Shown here in pieces: positions 46,440 through 55,645 of a DNA stretch of 64,000 nucleotides. The translations under genes were made by a program, and so were the position numbers. The stretch's first letter is position 1. The number at the start of each line of letters is the position of its first letter. Below the pieces are notes generated by a model. It worked only from the letters and a program-made list of their open reading frames with translations, ran no database searches and had not been told where the DNA came from. Origin of the DNA: Helicobacter sp. 11-8110. Its GTDB lineage: Bacteria > Campylobacterota > Campylobacteria > Campylobacterales > Helicobacteraceae. The stretch covers positions 186,001 to 250,000 of the forward strand of contig NZ_NHYL01000001.1 of assembly GCF_003288905.1 (NCBI RefSeq), given 5' to 3'.

Positions 46440-47321
46440 ATGTCAAAAAGTCTTTATGAAACACTTGAAGTCTCTTCAAATGCAACAAGCGAAGAAATAA
46501 AAAAGGCTTATCGTCGCTTAGCACGAAAATATCACCCAGACATCAATAAAGAAAAAGATGCCGAAGAAAAATTCAAAGAAATCAACGCAGCCTATGAAAT
46601 CTTAAGCGATGAGAAAAAACGCAAACAATACGATCAATTTGGCGATTCAATGTTTGGCGGACAAAATTTCCACGATTTTGCAAGAGGGCAAGGCAATGTG
46701 GATTTAGATGATATTTTAAGTCAAATCTTTGGCGGAGGCGGATTCTCTCAAGGCACAGGAAATTTTGGCGGTTTTGGTGGATTTAGTAATTTTGGCGGTT
46801 TTGGGGGATTTAATCAAAAAAGCCAACCCAATCTTGACATTACCGCACAAATCACTATCCCCTTTAGCACCGCGATTCTTGGAGGCAAACACAATGTAAG
46901 CCTACAAAACCAAAACTTTGATGTTAAAATCCCAGCAGGAATTAAAAATGGCGAAACCATAAGGCTAAGAGGAAGAGGCAATACAATGGGAAATCAAAGC
47001 GGTGATGTTTTGCTAAAAGTCTCTGTTGCTCCACACCCACAATACACCCAAGAAGGCGACAATCTCACCAAAAAGTTTGATTTACCTCTAAAAACCGCAC
47101 TTTTTGGTGGCAAAGTCGAGATAGAGACACTTTATAAGCCTATCACACTAAAAGTTCCTAAAAACACCAAAAACAACCAACGATTCCGCGTAAAAGAGCT
47201 TGGAGCTTATAATCGCAAAAGCAAAATCTATGGAGATTTATACCTAGAAGCTAATATTATTTTACCTGACATTGATTCACTCCCAAAAGAGCTTGTTGAA
47301 TCGCTTGAAAAATACCTATAA
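46440..47321 (+). CDS. cbpA: Co-chaperone CbpA/DnaJ-like, without zinc fingers
   Basis: 293 aa. A J domain (1-70) with YHPD (HPD motif), a Gly/Phe-rich linker (about 75-125; [16 protein letters not shown]) and two C-terminal substrate-binding domains. The Cys-rich zinc region of DnaJ is absent, so this is the CbpA type. It works with DnaK. It leads the cbpA-hspR pair, 9 nt before hspR, as in HP1024-HP1025. Confidence 0.95.
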   Translation: MSKSLYETLEVSSNATSEEIKKAYRRLARKYHPDINKEKDAEEKFKEINAAYEILSDEKKRKQYDQFGDSMFGGQNFHDFARGQGNVDLDDILSQIFGGGGFSQGTGNFGGFGGFSNFGGFGGFNQKSQPNLDITAQITIPFSTAILGGKHNVSLQNQNFDVKIPAGIKNGETIRLRGRGNTMGNQSGDVLLKVSVAPHPQYTQEGDNLTKKFDLPLKTALFGGKVEIETLYKPITLKVPKNTKNNQRFRVKELGAYNRKSKIYGDLYLEANIILPDIDSLPKELVESLEKYL

Positions 47322-47330
47322 GGAGCGCCA

Positions 47331-47696
47331 ATGTATAGCTATGATGAACCCGTTTATCTCATCAGTGTAGTAGCAAAGATTCTCTCAATCCACCCCCAAA
47401 CGCTACGACAATATGAGCGTGAGGGCTTAATAGAACCAGGCAGAACCGATGGCAAAATGCGCTTGTATTCCCAAAGAGATATTGACAAGATAAAAACGAT
47501 TCTAAGACTAACGCGCGATTTAGGCGTGAATCTAGCAGGAGTGGATATAATCTTGCGCCTTAAAGACAAGCTTGATGAGCAAGATAGAGAAATTGAAGAA
47601 TTGCAAATCCACCTAGAAAAACTCAAAAGCAATCAACCAAGTAGATCCGTTACCAAAAAGCAAAGTTCTTATGAAATCATCATTTTCAAAGAATAA
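47331..47696 (+). CDS. hspR: MerR-family heat-shock repressor HspR
   Basis: 121 aa. The N-terminal MerR helix-turn-helix (ISVVAKILSIHPQTLRQYER, then GLIEPGRTDGKMRLYS) is followed by a coiled coil (about 80-105). HspR represses the chaperone genes in H. pylori and C. jejuni, including its own operon. I see no clear HAIR-type inverted repeat upstream of cbpA here. The third gene of the H. pylori operon (HP1026) is missing. Confidence 0.93.
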   Translation: MYSYDEPVYLISVVAKILSIHPQTLRQYEREGLIEPGRTDGKMRLYSQRDIDKIKTILRLTRDLGVNLAGVDIILRLKDKLDEQDREIEELQIHLEKLKSNQPSRSVTKKQSSYEIIIFKE

Positions 47697-47717
47697 TGCC
47701 AAGCATTAAAGCAACAA

Positions 47718-47747
47718 CAAAGGCAAATACACCACACATTGCCTTTG
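47718..47747 (+). terminator. Strong hairpin after hspR
   Basis: Perfect 9-bp stem CAAAGGCAA/TTGCCTTTG with a 12-nt loop, 22 nt after the hspR stop. There is no U-run directly after it. Confidence 0.5.
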
Positions 47748-47955
47748 CAAATCTTACAATCACTCAAATTCCACTCTACAATAAATATTGCTTTTAATCT
47801 CACTCTACCGCTTTTTCACAAGAATCACTGCAAAACACCAAAAAGACGCACCAAGAAAAATAGATTGTTACAATAATTACTAGAAATTAAAAAATCTCCA
47901 TACAATTATATATGTTATGTTGCATCTCATTTTATTTAAGTGTAAGATAGATAGC
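47748..47955. other. Non-coding stretch between hspR and the MHS transporter
   Basis: The whole hspR-transporter gap is 304 nt. Between the hairpin and the palindrome I see no frame of note, no tRNA and no repeat. The right part becomes very A/T-rich, and TGTAAGAT at 47941-47948 is a possible -10 for the transporter. Confidence 0.5.
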
Positions 47956-47977
47956 ATAAATAATTTAAATTATTTAT
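47956..47977. repeat. Perfect 22-bp palindrome upstream of the MHS transporter
   Basis: ATAAATAATTTAAATTATTTAT is identical to its reverse complement, 23 nt before the transporter ATG and overlapping the region where the transcript would start. It could be an operator, or a hairpin in the leader. All bases are A or T. Confidence 0.5.
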
Positions 47978-48000
47978 CATCTTTGATTTAAGGATTAGAT

Positions 48001-49263
48001 ATGCAAGAAAATCTTACAAGATCACAAAGGATTCGATCTATCATCGCTGCAAGTAGCGGAAATTTGGTAGAATGGTATGATTTTTATATTTACGCATTTA
48101 GTGCAGTGTATTTTGCACACAAATTCTCTGGATCACAAGATCCAACAATACAGCAAATTTCAGCATTTGGGATTTTTGCCCTTGGATTTTTGATGCGACC
48201 CATTGGATCTTGGGTTTTTGGATCATTAGCAGACAAAATCGGTCGTAAATCTTCTATGGTTTTTTCTGTTATCCTTATGGCACTAGGATCTTTTATGATA
48301 GCCGCTATCCCCTCCAAAGAAACAATAGGTGATTTTGCTATTTTATTATTACTTGTCGCAAGATTAATCCAAGGCTTGAGTGTCGGAGGCGAATATGGCA
48401 TAGCCGCCACTTATCTAAGTGAGCTTGCAAGTAAGGGCAATAGAGGTTTTTATTCCTCTTTTCAATATGTAACTCTCATAGGCGGACAGCTTTTAGCGGT
48501 AGCTAGTATTTCTATTATGTTGCTATTTTTTACCAACGAGCAAATGAATGACTATGCGTGGAGAATCTTATTTGTAATTGGGGGCTTATTAGCACTTGGA
48601 TCGTTGTTTGTGCGATCTATTATGAATGAGAGTGCGACAAAACTACACCATCACGAAGACAGAGGGACGCTAAAAGCACTTTTTAAAACCTCTTGGAAAC
48701 AATTTTTATTTGTTGTAGGGATCACCGCAGGAGGTTCTTTAGCGTTTTATACAATCACAACTTATGTAAAAACCTTTATGATTAATAGTGCAGGAATCGA
48801 TGCAACCACTTCAAACCACATTATGCTTATTGCATTATTCCTTTTAATGGTTATGCAACCAGTTTTTGGGGCCTTGGGAGACAAAATAGGACACAAAAAC
48901 TTCTTAATGATTTTTGCAGTCCTTGCCTTATTCCTACTCTATCCTTTATTTTCAGCCTTAAAAGGCACACAAAATAGCATACTCATCTTTTTAGTTGTTA
49001 TAGCACTTTTTACAATCTTGAGCTTTTACACTTCAGTAGCAGGGATTTTCAAAGCCAAGCTTTTTCCAGAGCATGTCAGGGCTTTAGGAACAGGATTTGG
49101 TTATGCGATACCCAATGCGATTTTTGGAGGTTCTGCACCTTATGTGGCATTACAATTCAAAAACGCCGGTATTGAAAATGGATTTTTCATCTATCTAGCA
49201 GTGATGATGTTCTTTATCTTAGTCGTTTCTATCTTTATCCCAAAAGAAAGTGAGCTAGAATGA
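48001..49263 (+). CDS. MHS-family MFS transporter (KgtP/ProP type)
   Basis: 420 aa, twelve TM helices. Signatures of the metabolite:H+ symporter family are SGNLVEWYDFYIYAF at the N-terminus, GSLADKIGRKSSMV between TM2 and TM3, and RLIQGLSVGGEYG. It lacks the C-terminal coiled coil of E. coli ProP, so an organic-acid substrate such as 2-oxoglutarate (KgtP) seems likelier than betaine, but the substrate is not fixed. It is monocistronic, with a palindrome upstream and a hairpin after. Confidence 0.85.
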   Translation: MQENLTRSQRIRSIIAASSGNLVEWYDFYIYAFSAVYFAHKFSGSQDPTIQQISAFGIFALGFLMRPIGSWVFGSLADKIGRKSSMVFSVILMALGSFMIAAIPSKETIGDFAILLLLVARLIQGLSVGGEYGIAATYLSELASKGNRGFYSSFQYVTLIGGQLLAVASISIMLLFFTNEQMNDYAWRILFVIGGLLALGSLFVRSIMNESATKLHHHEDRGTLKALFKTSWKQFLFVVGITAGGSLAFYTITTYVKTFMINSAGIDATTSNHIMLIALFLLMVMQPVFGALGDKIGHKNFLMIFAVLALFLLYPLFSALKGTQNSILIFLVVIALFTILSFYTSVAGIFKAKLFPEHVRALGTGFGYAIPNAIFGGSAPYVALQFKNAGIENGFFIYLAVMMFFILVVSIFIPKESELE

Positions 49264-49271
49264 TTATACTT

Positions 49272-49289
49272 GAGGGTTTTTCAACCCTC
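49272..49289 (+). terminator. Hairpin after the MHS transporter
   Basis: 7-bp stem GAGGGTT/AACCCTC with a TTTC loop, 8 nt after the stop. No clear U-run follows. It separates the transporter from the restriction-modification gene. Confidence 0.5.
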
Positions 49290-49363
49290 GCTAAACCATT
49301 AAACTTACTTCACACAAATATACGATATACTAAGCTACACATTACATACCACAAAGGAGGCGT

Positions 49364-52300
49364 ATGCACTACATTTCTAAGCCATTACAAGAATTTTTAC
49401 ACACATATACATTACCAAACCCCACGACACAATCCCTTAACACATTTAAAGAACACTTAGATCATTTTTTAGCCCAATGCCACAAACACACCGCGCAAGA
49501 TACAAGCGAGAGTGAGGAATTTCAAAAGAACCTTATTGCAGATTTTTTAAAACAAGCATTTAGCTACCCAAAAATCAACACAAAACATAAAATCGATCTT
49601 GCCATATACGAAGATGATGAAGTCAAGACATTTTTTGAAGTCAAATCCATAGCCAACAAAAGCGAATTCCCCAAAAGCACCCAATCCCTAGATTCCAAAG
49701 CCTTGTATGAAGCCCTGCTGTATTATATGAGAGAACAAAACGAGGGAAATAACAACCTCAAATGTATTCTCTTATGCAATGTAGAATCTTTTTATCTCAT
49801 CAGTGCCAAAGAGTTTGAGAAACTCTCCCAAAACAAAGAATTGCAAAAAGCCTACAAAAATGTCGACAAAAAGCAAGGCAACGACACAAGCACAAAAAAA
49901 TTCTATCAAAAAGCCCAAGAAATCCTAAGCACACTTGATATGGAGATGACTTTTACACATTTTGGGATTAAAGACACCGAGCCTGTCTTGCTATATCAAG
50001 TCTTTAGCCCACATCTGCTACTTGGCTACAAAACCCACATCGATAGCAATGTGCTAAACCAAAACTTCTATGAAGAGCTACTATATATCTTGGGATTAGA
50101 AGAAACAAAAGATGGCGCCAACAAACTCATCAAACTTAGCGACACGCCAAACACCCTAAGCTACGCGATAAGAGAAAATTTAGGGCTAGATTGCGTGCGA
50201 GATTTTGAGAGCATATTTGAGCTTATCATCACATGGAATAACCGCCTTTTATTCTTGCGTTTGTTAGAATCTATGCTGCTAAGCTTCAAACATATCCCAA
50301 AGCCCTTTTTGGATTCAAGCGTGATAGAAAGCTTTGCCAAGCTAAACACACTCTTTTTTGAGATTCTCGCACTTAGAGAAAATGTCCGCAAAAGCATACC
50401 AAAAGAGCTAGATTCTATCCCTTACCTGAACTCAAGCCTATTTGACAAAACCGAGCTTGAAAAGCAAGGCAAAGAAATCAAGCTTTTAGATTCAAAGCCA
50501 TTAGCACTTTATAAAAAATCAATCCTCAAAGACACCAAAAAGCCCCTGCCACTTTTAGAATATCTCTTTGACTTCCTAAACGCTTATGACTTCACCACCA
50601 CCCCAAAAGACATACAAGACAATGTCAAAATAAACCACGACAAACTTATCAACGCCGCCGTATTGGGGCTAGTCTTTGAAAAGCTAAATGGCTATAAAGA
50701 AGGCAGTTTCTACACGCCAAGCTTTATCACAAACTATATGTGTAAGCAATCCCTGCAGCAAGTCGTGATACAGAAGTTTAACACCGCCAAAAATTGGGAT
50801 TGCAAAGATTTACAATCCCTAAAACTAAGGCTAGATAAACTCACAGATTCACCTGATGGCTACAAAGAAGCAAATGAGATATTTGATTCCATAAAAGTAT
50901 GCGATCCAAGCGTAGGAAGCGGACATTTCCTCGTTTCTATGCTAAACAATATGATAGAGCTAAAATTCCACCTAAAAATCCTTTGTGATGAAAACTTTGA
51001 ACGCCTAAAAGACATACAACTACGCCTAGAAAACGATGAGATTGTGCTACAAGATTCTACAGGCAACCCACACATCTACCAAATCCCAAGCCACCAAAAC
51101 ATAGAATCCCACAAACTCCAAAAAGCCATATTCCACAACAAACGCACACTTATAGAATCTTGTCTTTTTGGCGTGGATATAAACCACAATTCTTGCGAAA
51201 TCACAAAGCTAAGACTTTGGATAGAGCTACTGAAATATAGCTACTATATCTTTGAAAATGGCAAAAACACAAACACCCTCCAAACCCTCCCAAACATAGA
51301 CATCAACATAAAATGTGGTAATAGCCTTGTAAGTAATATAGCCCTAGATATGACAAAAGAAAGCCTAGAAAAAGATTTAAAAAATAGACTAAATAGTAAT
51401 GCCACTCTAGAATTTGCAAATGAGATTTTATCCACAATCAATGATATACAAAATAAGCTCCCAAACACCATACAATCTTATAAAGATGCCGTAAATGCTT
51501 ACAAAAATGAGACAAATGCTGAACTAAAATCACTCCATAAGCAACAAATCCAAGATACACAAAAGTTTATCATCTCTATATTTCACAAAACAAGTAAGGC
51601 TTACCAAGATTTCAAAAATACCTTATCTAGTTACCTGCAATGCTATGGCTACAATGGTATTGATAATGCTACTTTACAAGGTAAAAGCTTAGATTCTGCC
51701 TTGAAAACAACTCTAAATGAATATATAATCGCCTTTAATTTCCATAAGAGCCTAGACATACCCAAAGAACCAAAAGGTTTTGTAGAAAAAGAGCTTATAA
51801 CCCTTATAGATTCTATGCAAGAATATGAAAATCTCACGCACGATACAAACACCTTTGAATGGCGCTTTGCATTCCCAGAAGTGCTAGATAACAATGGCGA
51901 TTTTTTGGGCTTTGATTTAGTCATCGGCAACCCACCTTATATCCGCCAAGAAGAGATAAAGCACCTAAAGCCACATCTAAAAAAAGCCTTTAGTATCTAC
52001 AAAGGCACGAGCGATATTTACACCTACTTTTTTGAGCAAGGCTACAAGATTCTAAAGCCAAAGGCACTCCTATCTTTTATCACGAGCAACAAATACACGC
52101 GTGCAGGCTATGGCGAACCTTTGAGGGCATTTATCCTAGCAAACACACAGATTCTACACTACATTGACCTAAATGGCTTAAAAATCTTTGATTCTGCCAC
52201 CGTGGATACAAGTATCATCACTTTTGCAAAGACACCGCCAAGCCAAGATAGCTTTGACTACCTAGCACCTACACAGCCTAGCCTAGATACAGATGAGCTA

Positions 52301-53230
52301 CACGCACAGCCTTTGCACCAAAGTAGCCTAAGCAAAGATTCTTTTATATTCCAAGACCAAGCAAACCAAGCCCTAAAGGCAAAGATAGAAAGCCTTGGCA
52401 CACCGCTAAAAGAATGGGACATTTCTATAAACTATGGAATCAAAACAGGCTACAATGAAGCCTTTATCATAGATAGCGCAAAAAGAGAGGAGATTCTAAA
52501 CAACTGCAAGGATAAAAGCGAGAAGACACGCACAAGCAAACTCATCAAAAAAATGCTACGAGGTAGAGACATCAAACGCTATGGCTATGAATGGGCGGGA
52601 TTGTGGCTTATAAATACGCACAATGGCTACCAAGATTCCAAAGGCAATAAGATTCCGCCTATTGATATAAAGGATTATCCAACGCTAAAAGCTTATTTTG
52701 ATGAGATAGGAAAGAATCACAAAGGAAAAGGCAAGGGGCTTTTTGATAGAGAGGATCAAGGTATCACGCCTTATAATCTTAGAAATTGTGCATATTTAGA
52801 GGAATTTGAAAAAGAAAAGATTGTATGGGCAGAAATGACAAATGCACCATCTTTTATATACGATAATAATAGTTTCTTTATTAATCAAACTTGTTATTTT
52901 TTGATTCACGAACACAATAAATATTTATTAGGAATCTTAAATAGTAACCTGATTCATAATTATATGAAAAGCATATCATCAAATTTAGGCGATGGTGCTT
53001 TTAGATGGATTAAACAATATATAGAAAAACTTCCTATTCCCAAAATAGATTCTACAAACAAAGCCCTAAGCGATGAGATAATAAGCCTAGTAGAGCAAAT
53101 TTTAGATTCCAAAGCCAAAGACCCTACAAAAGACACCAAAGAGCTAGAATCTCACATAGATTCTCTAGTCTATAAACTCTACAATCTAAATGAAAAAGAA
53201 ATAAAATTATTGAAAGGGATAAATGATTAA
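49364..53230 (+). CDS. Type IIG restriction-modification enzyme (Eco57I-like)
   Basis: 1288 aa single-chain enzyme. The N-terminal nuclease is of PD-(D/E)xK type, with D78 in KIDLA and E92-x-K94 in FFEVKS. The adenine methyltransferase core has motif I in DPSVGSGHFLVSM (about 514) and motif IV NPPYIRQEE (about 858), separated by an unusually long insert of about 340 aa containing a coiled, Lys/Asn-rich part. The C-terminal 380 residues would be the target-recognition domain. The ATG follows AAAGGAGG. The frame is intact with no long homopolymer. Codon use (many CTA, AGC, ATA, ACC) differs from neighbours, suggesting transfer. The last 8 nt overlap the RelA/SpoT gene. The recognition site is unknown. 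Confidence 0.9.
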   Translation: MHYISKPLQEFLHTYTLPNPTTQSLNTFKEHLDHFLAQCHKHTAQDTSESEEFQKNLIADFLKQAFSYPKINTKHKIDLAIYEDDEVKTFFEVKSIANKSEFPKSTQSLDSKALYEALLYYMREQNEGNNNLKCILLCNVESFYLISAKEFEKLSQNKELQKAYKNVDKKQGNDTSTKKFYQKAQEILSTLDMEMTFTHFGIKDTEPVLLYQVFSPHLLLGYKTHIDSNVLNQNFYEELLYILGLEETKDGANKLIKLSDTPNTLSYAIRENLGLDCVRDFESIFELIITWNNRLLFLRLLESMLLSFKHIPKPFLDSSVIESFAKLNTLFFEILALRENVRKSIPKELDSIPYLNSSLFDKTELEKQGKEIKLLDSKPLALYKKSILKDTKKPLPLLEYLFDFLNAYDFTTTPKDIQDNVKINHDKLINAAVLGLVFEKLNGYKEGSFYTPSFITNYMCKQSLQQVVIQKFNTAKNWDCKDLQSLKLRLDKLTDSPDGYKEANEIFDSIKVCDPSVGSGHFLVSMLNNMIELKFHLKILCDENFERLKDIQLRLENDEIVLQDSTGNPHIYQIPSHQNIESHKLQKAIFHNKRTLIESCLFGVDINHNSCEITKLRLWIELLKYSYYIFENGKNTNTLQTLPNIDINIKCGNSLVSNIALDMTKESLEKDLKNRLNSNATLEFANEILSTINDIQNKLPNTIQSYKDAVNAYKNETNAELKSLHKQQIQDTQKFIISIFHKTSKAYQDFKNTLSSYLQCYGYNGIDNATLQGKSLDSALKTTLNEYIIAFNFHKSLDIPKEPKGFVEKELITLIDSMQEYENLTHDTNTFEWRFAFPEVLDNNGDFLGFDLVIGNPPYIRQEEIKHLKPHLKKAFSIYKGTSDIYTYFFEQGYKILKPKALLSFITSNKYTRAGYGEPLRAFILANTQILHYIDLNGLKIFDSATVDTSIITFAKTPPSQDSFDYLAPTQPSLDTDELHAQPLHQSSLSKDSFIFQDQANQALKAKIESLGTPLKEWDISINYGIKTGYNEAFIIDSAKREEILNNCKDKSEKTRTSKLIKKMLRGRDIKRYGYEWAGLWLINTHNGYQDSKGNKIPPIDIKDYPTLKAYFDEIGKNHKGKGKGLFDREDQGITPYNLRNCAYLEEFEKEKIVWAEMTNAPSFIYDNNSFFINQTCYFLIHEHNKYLLGILNSNLIHNYMKSISSNLGDGAFRWIKQYIEKLPIPKIDSTNKALSDEIISLVEQILDSKAKDPTKDTKELESHIDSLVYKLYNLNEKEIKLLKGIND

Positions 53231-54332
53231 TATAAGCGAGGATAAACTTAAAACTATAAGTGGGAATAAACTTAAGACTATTGGGAGAAAAATAAAGAAT
53301 AACGAAGAACTGACAAATGAGGAACAAGATTGTTTGTCTTATTGGTTAAATTTACATTTTAAAGTTATGAAAAAGATGAACAATCATTTATCGATTAAGT
53401 TAAAAAAACTAAAGATAAGAAATTACATTATAGCTAAAAGAACCAAAAGATTAGAATCTATTTCCTTTAAATTGCAAAGATATCCAAATTTGGCTCTTGA
53501 TAGAATACAAGATATAGCTGGAATGAGAATTATATGTGATAGTATAGAAGATGTTAATTTAATAAGAGATGAACTAAAAAAACATTATCAAAAAAATACT
53601 AATGTTTTTAAATATAATAGCATGAGTGATGATATAAATAAACCCAAAGATGATGGTTACAGATCATGCCATTTGATATTTACAAATATTGAAACGAAAT
53701 GCAAAGTAGAAATTCAGATTAGAACAAAATTACAACATTCATGGGCAACAGCTGTTGAAATTATAGATATGGGAAATAATTCTAAAATTAAACAAGGTAA
53801 TGGAGGGGCTGTCTATAAAGATTTTTTTAGGTTAAGCAGTGTTTTATTCTCATATCTAGAAAAAACAAATGTTATGGAGCAATATAAAAGTTACGATTTA
53901 AAAAAAACATATTATTTTTTAAAAAAATTATATACAAAACACAATATATTAGAATTTCTCTCCGCATTAGTGATTTCAAATGAGCATATTATTAGAAATG
54001 CTAGTAAAAAATTTTATTTTGTAATTAGTTTGAATTATAGTGAAAAAAAAATTCATATTGATGGCTTTTCAAAAGATAACTTAGATAGCGCGAGAAAACA
54101 TTATAACGATCTAGAAAAAAATAACAATATTGATGCAGTATTGGTTTCTTTGGATAATCAAAAAAAAATTAAACAAGCCTATCCTAATTATTATCTTGAT
54201 AGTAGTGTTTTTATAGAAAATATTACAAAAAATGAAGATACTATAAAATATTCCTTTTACGAGAAGTTGTGCTACCATGTCTCGTATATTTATAAATATA
54301 TTAAAACTCCAAATATAAAGCAAATCTTATAA
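53223..54332 (+). CDS. RelA/SpoT-domain protein, probable accessory alarmone synthetase
   Basis: 369 aa. The synthetase domain (about 60-180) has the expected residues: R73, K75, S79 and K83 in AKRTKRLESISFKLQR; D97 in IQDIAGMRII; GYRS 145-148 with the nucleotide-stacking Tyr; E163 in EIQIRT; and H172/W174. There is no HD hydrolase, TGS or ACT domain, so it should make but not degrade (p)ppGpp or a related product. Residues about 200-369 match nothing I know. The gene is far richer in A/T than the restriction gene. Its ATG lies 8 nt inside that gene, with AAAGGG 5 nt upstream. A toxin-type synthetase (toxSAS/CapRel-like) is one reading; no antitoxin gene follows. Confidence 0.8.
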   Translation: MINISEDKLKTISGNKLKTIGRKIKNNEELTNEEQDCLSYWLNLHFKVMKKMNNHLSIKLKKLKIRNYIIAKRTKRLESISFKLQRYPNLALDRIQDIAGMRIICDSIEDVNLIRDELKKHYQKNTNVFKYNSMSDDINKPKDDGYRSCHLIFTNIETKCKVEIQIRTKLQHSWATAVEIIDMGNNSKIKQGNGGAVYKDFFRLSSVLFSYLEKTNVMEQYKSYDLKKTYYFLKKLYTKHNILEFLSALVISNEHIIRNASKKFYFVISLNYSEKKIHIDGFSKDNLDSARKHYNDLEKNNNIDAVLVSLDNQKKIKQAYPNYYLDSSVFIENITKNEDTIKYSFYEKLCYHVSYIYKYIKTPNIKQIL

Positions 54333-54425
54333 AAGAAGTAAAATTGGTTATCAAAAAGCTAAAAGTTTATATTATGAAAATAAACTACACAAGAAAACCG
54401 CACAAAAAAACTCCATAGTGCCAAA

Positions 54426-54440
54426 CTAGCCTTTGGCTAG
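54426..54440 (-). terminator. Small hairpin between the RelA/SpoT gene and the GlcG/HbpS-like gene
   Basis: CTAGCC-TTT-GGCTAG, a 6-bp stem that on the minus strand follows the GlcG-like stop by 15 nt and is then followed by TTT. Weak terminator for either converging gene. The rest of the 123-nt spacer holds no frame or repeat I can support. Confidence 0.4.
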
Positions 54441-54455
54441 ACAAACAAGCAAAAG

Positions 54456-54929
54456 CTATTTGCTAAGAAACTCCAGCCTAGCCTTTGCCACAGCCACATC
54501 CTCAGAGCCATGCGCACCACCGACACCGATACCACCGACCACGACACCATTAACAACGATAGGCACACCCCCATCTAAAAACGAAAAATTTTCATCCAAA
54601 AACTTCAAATCCTCAGGAATCTTGCCCTCTCTAATGCCCTTTGCAATATCAGCGGTTTCTTTCTTTTGAGAATTCGCAGTGTAAGCCTTTTTGTAGCTAG
54701 ATCGCAGAGTATGCACACCAGCATTATAATCCCTAAAAACAGCCAAAACTTGACCCGACCTATCCACGATTGTTATGCTTACTGCGTGATTATGTTGCAC
54801 CGCAAACGCACTTGCTTTTTGCAAGATTCCCTGCACCGCCTCATTAGACAATACAGGCACTTGGACAAAAGAATCTGCAGATATTTACGAGGCACACAAA
54901 CCTGCAATCAACAAAAGTTTTTTAAACAT
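54456..54929 (-). pseudogene. GlcG/HbpS-like haem-binding-family gene with a stop in the signal peptide
   Basis: From ATG 54929-54927, behind TAAAGGAG, the frame reads MFKKLLLIAGLCAS, then TAA (54887-54885), then continues in the same frame as [18 protein letters not shown] through a complete GlcG/HbpS domain ([38 protein letters not shown]) to the stop at 54456. The stop therefore cuts an exported protein inside its secretion signal. The rest shows no other damage, so the change is recent, a sequencing error, or bypassed. GTG 54860 could restart translation, giving a 134-aa cytoplasmic form without good ribosome site. The family binds haem or small molecules. Confidence 0.8.
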
Positions 54930-55161
54930 TTTATCTCCTTTAAACTCTAAATTAATAAAAAGTTTCGCATATCAACTAAAATATAAATTTCCTATGCCAA
55001 ACTCCACATTTATGGCATCATACAAGATTCTTATGGATTTTCACAAGCATTGCAAACGCCCTTACCCCTAGCACCAAGATTCTACACAAAGCACCAATAT
55101 TTATTGCGCTTTGCTTTATGGGTTTATGAGAGATTTTTTACACTCTTTTTAGCATTCCAAA
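54930..55161. other. Non-coding gap between the GlcG-like gene and moaC
   Basis: 232 nt. It carries the TAAAGGAG ribosome site of the GlcG-like gene at its left edge and presumably its promoter. I see no gene, tRNA or convincing terminator for moaC. Confidence 0.5.
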
Positions 55162-55635
55162 TCACTCACGCACAAAATGTCCGCTTTTGCCCCCCTCTTT
55201 TTCAAGCAAATACACTTCACTAATCACCATTGCTTTATCAATAGCCTTAACCATATCATAAATTGTCAAAAGCCCTATATTCACACCCATTAGCGCTTCC
55301 ATTTCCACTCCAGTTTGCCCATAGCTTTTTGCCCTTACCTCTAGCACAAAGGCATTTTCACTTTCTATTTCTTTAATCTCACATTTGACAGAACTAAGAA
55401 AAATCATATGGCACATTGGAATCAACTCTGAAGTTTTCTTTGCCCCCATAATCGCCGCTGTAATCGCAGTTTGAATCACCGCTCCCTTTTTACCACTTTC
55501 ATTAATCACAGCCAAAAAGGCTTCCCTAGACATCGTTATCTTACCTCTAGCCACAGCCACTCTATTAGTCAAATCCTTACTTGAAACATCTACCATTTTA
55601 GGATTTCTTTTTTCATCTAAATGGGTAAATTCCAT
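55162..55635 (-). CDS. moaC: Cyclic pyranopterin monophosphate synthase MoaC
   Basis: 157 aa. MoaC forms cPMP, the first stable molybdopterin precursor. Motifs are [10 protein letters not shown] (active-site CH), [11 protein letters not shown] and [13 protein letters not shown] (catalytic Lys). No other molybdopterin gene is adjacent. It follows pglB by 10 nt, so the two are probably co-transcribed though functionally unrelated. Confidence 0.96.
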   Translation of the reverse strand: MEFTHLDEKRNPKMVDVSSKDLTNRVAVARGKITMSREAFLAVINESGKKGAVIQTAITAAIMGAKKTSELIPMCHMIFLSSVKCEIKEIESENAFVLEVRAKSYGQTGVEMEALMGVNIGLLTIYDMVKAIDKAMVISEVYLLEKEGGKSGHFVRE

Positions 55636-55645
55636 ATCTTTTCCT

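Noticed and set aside
49260-49460. Short frame bridging the transporter and the restriction gene
   Set aside because: It begins inside the transporter stop region without a ribosome site and runs over the start of the restriction gene.
46398-54371. 14-nt repeat GCTAAAAGTTTATA at 46398 and 54358 as island attachment sites
   Set aside because: Many 14-nt A/T-rich matches are expected by chance in 64 kb, and the left copy lies in the cbpA promoter, not at an island edge.
49264-54455. Prophage or integrative element around the restriction island
   Set aside because: No integrase, transposase, tRNA target or flanking direct repeat is present.
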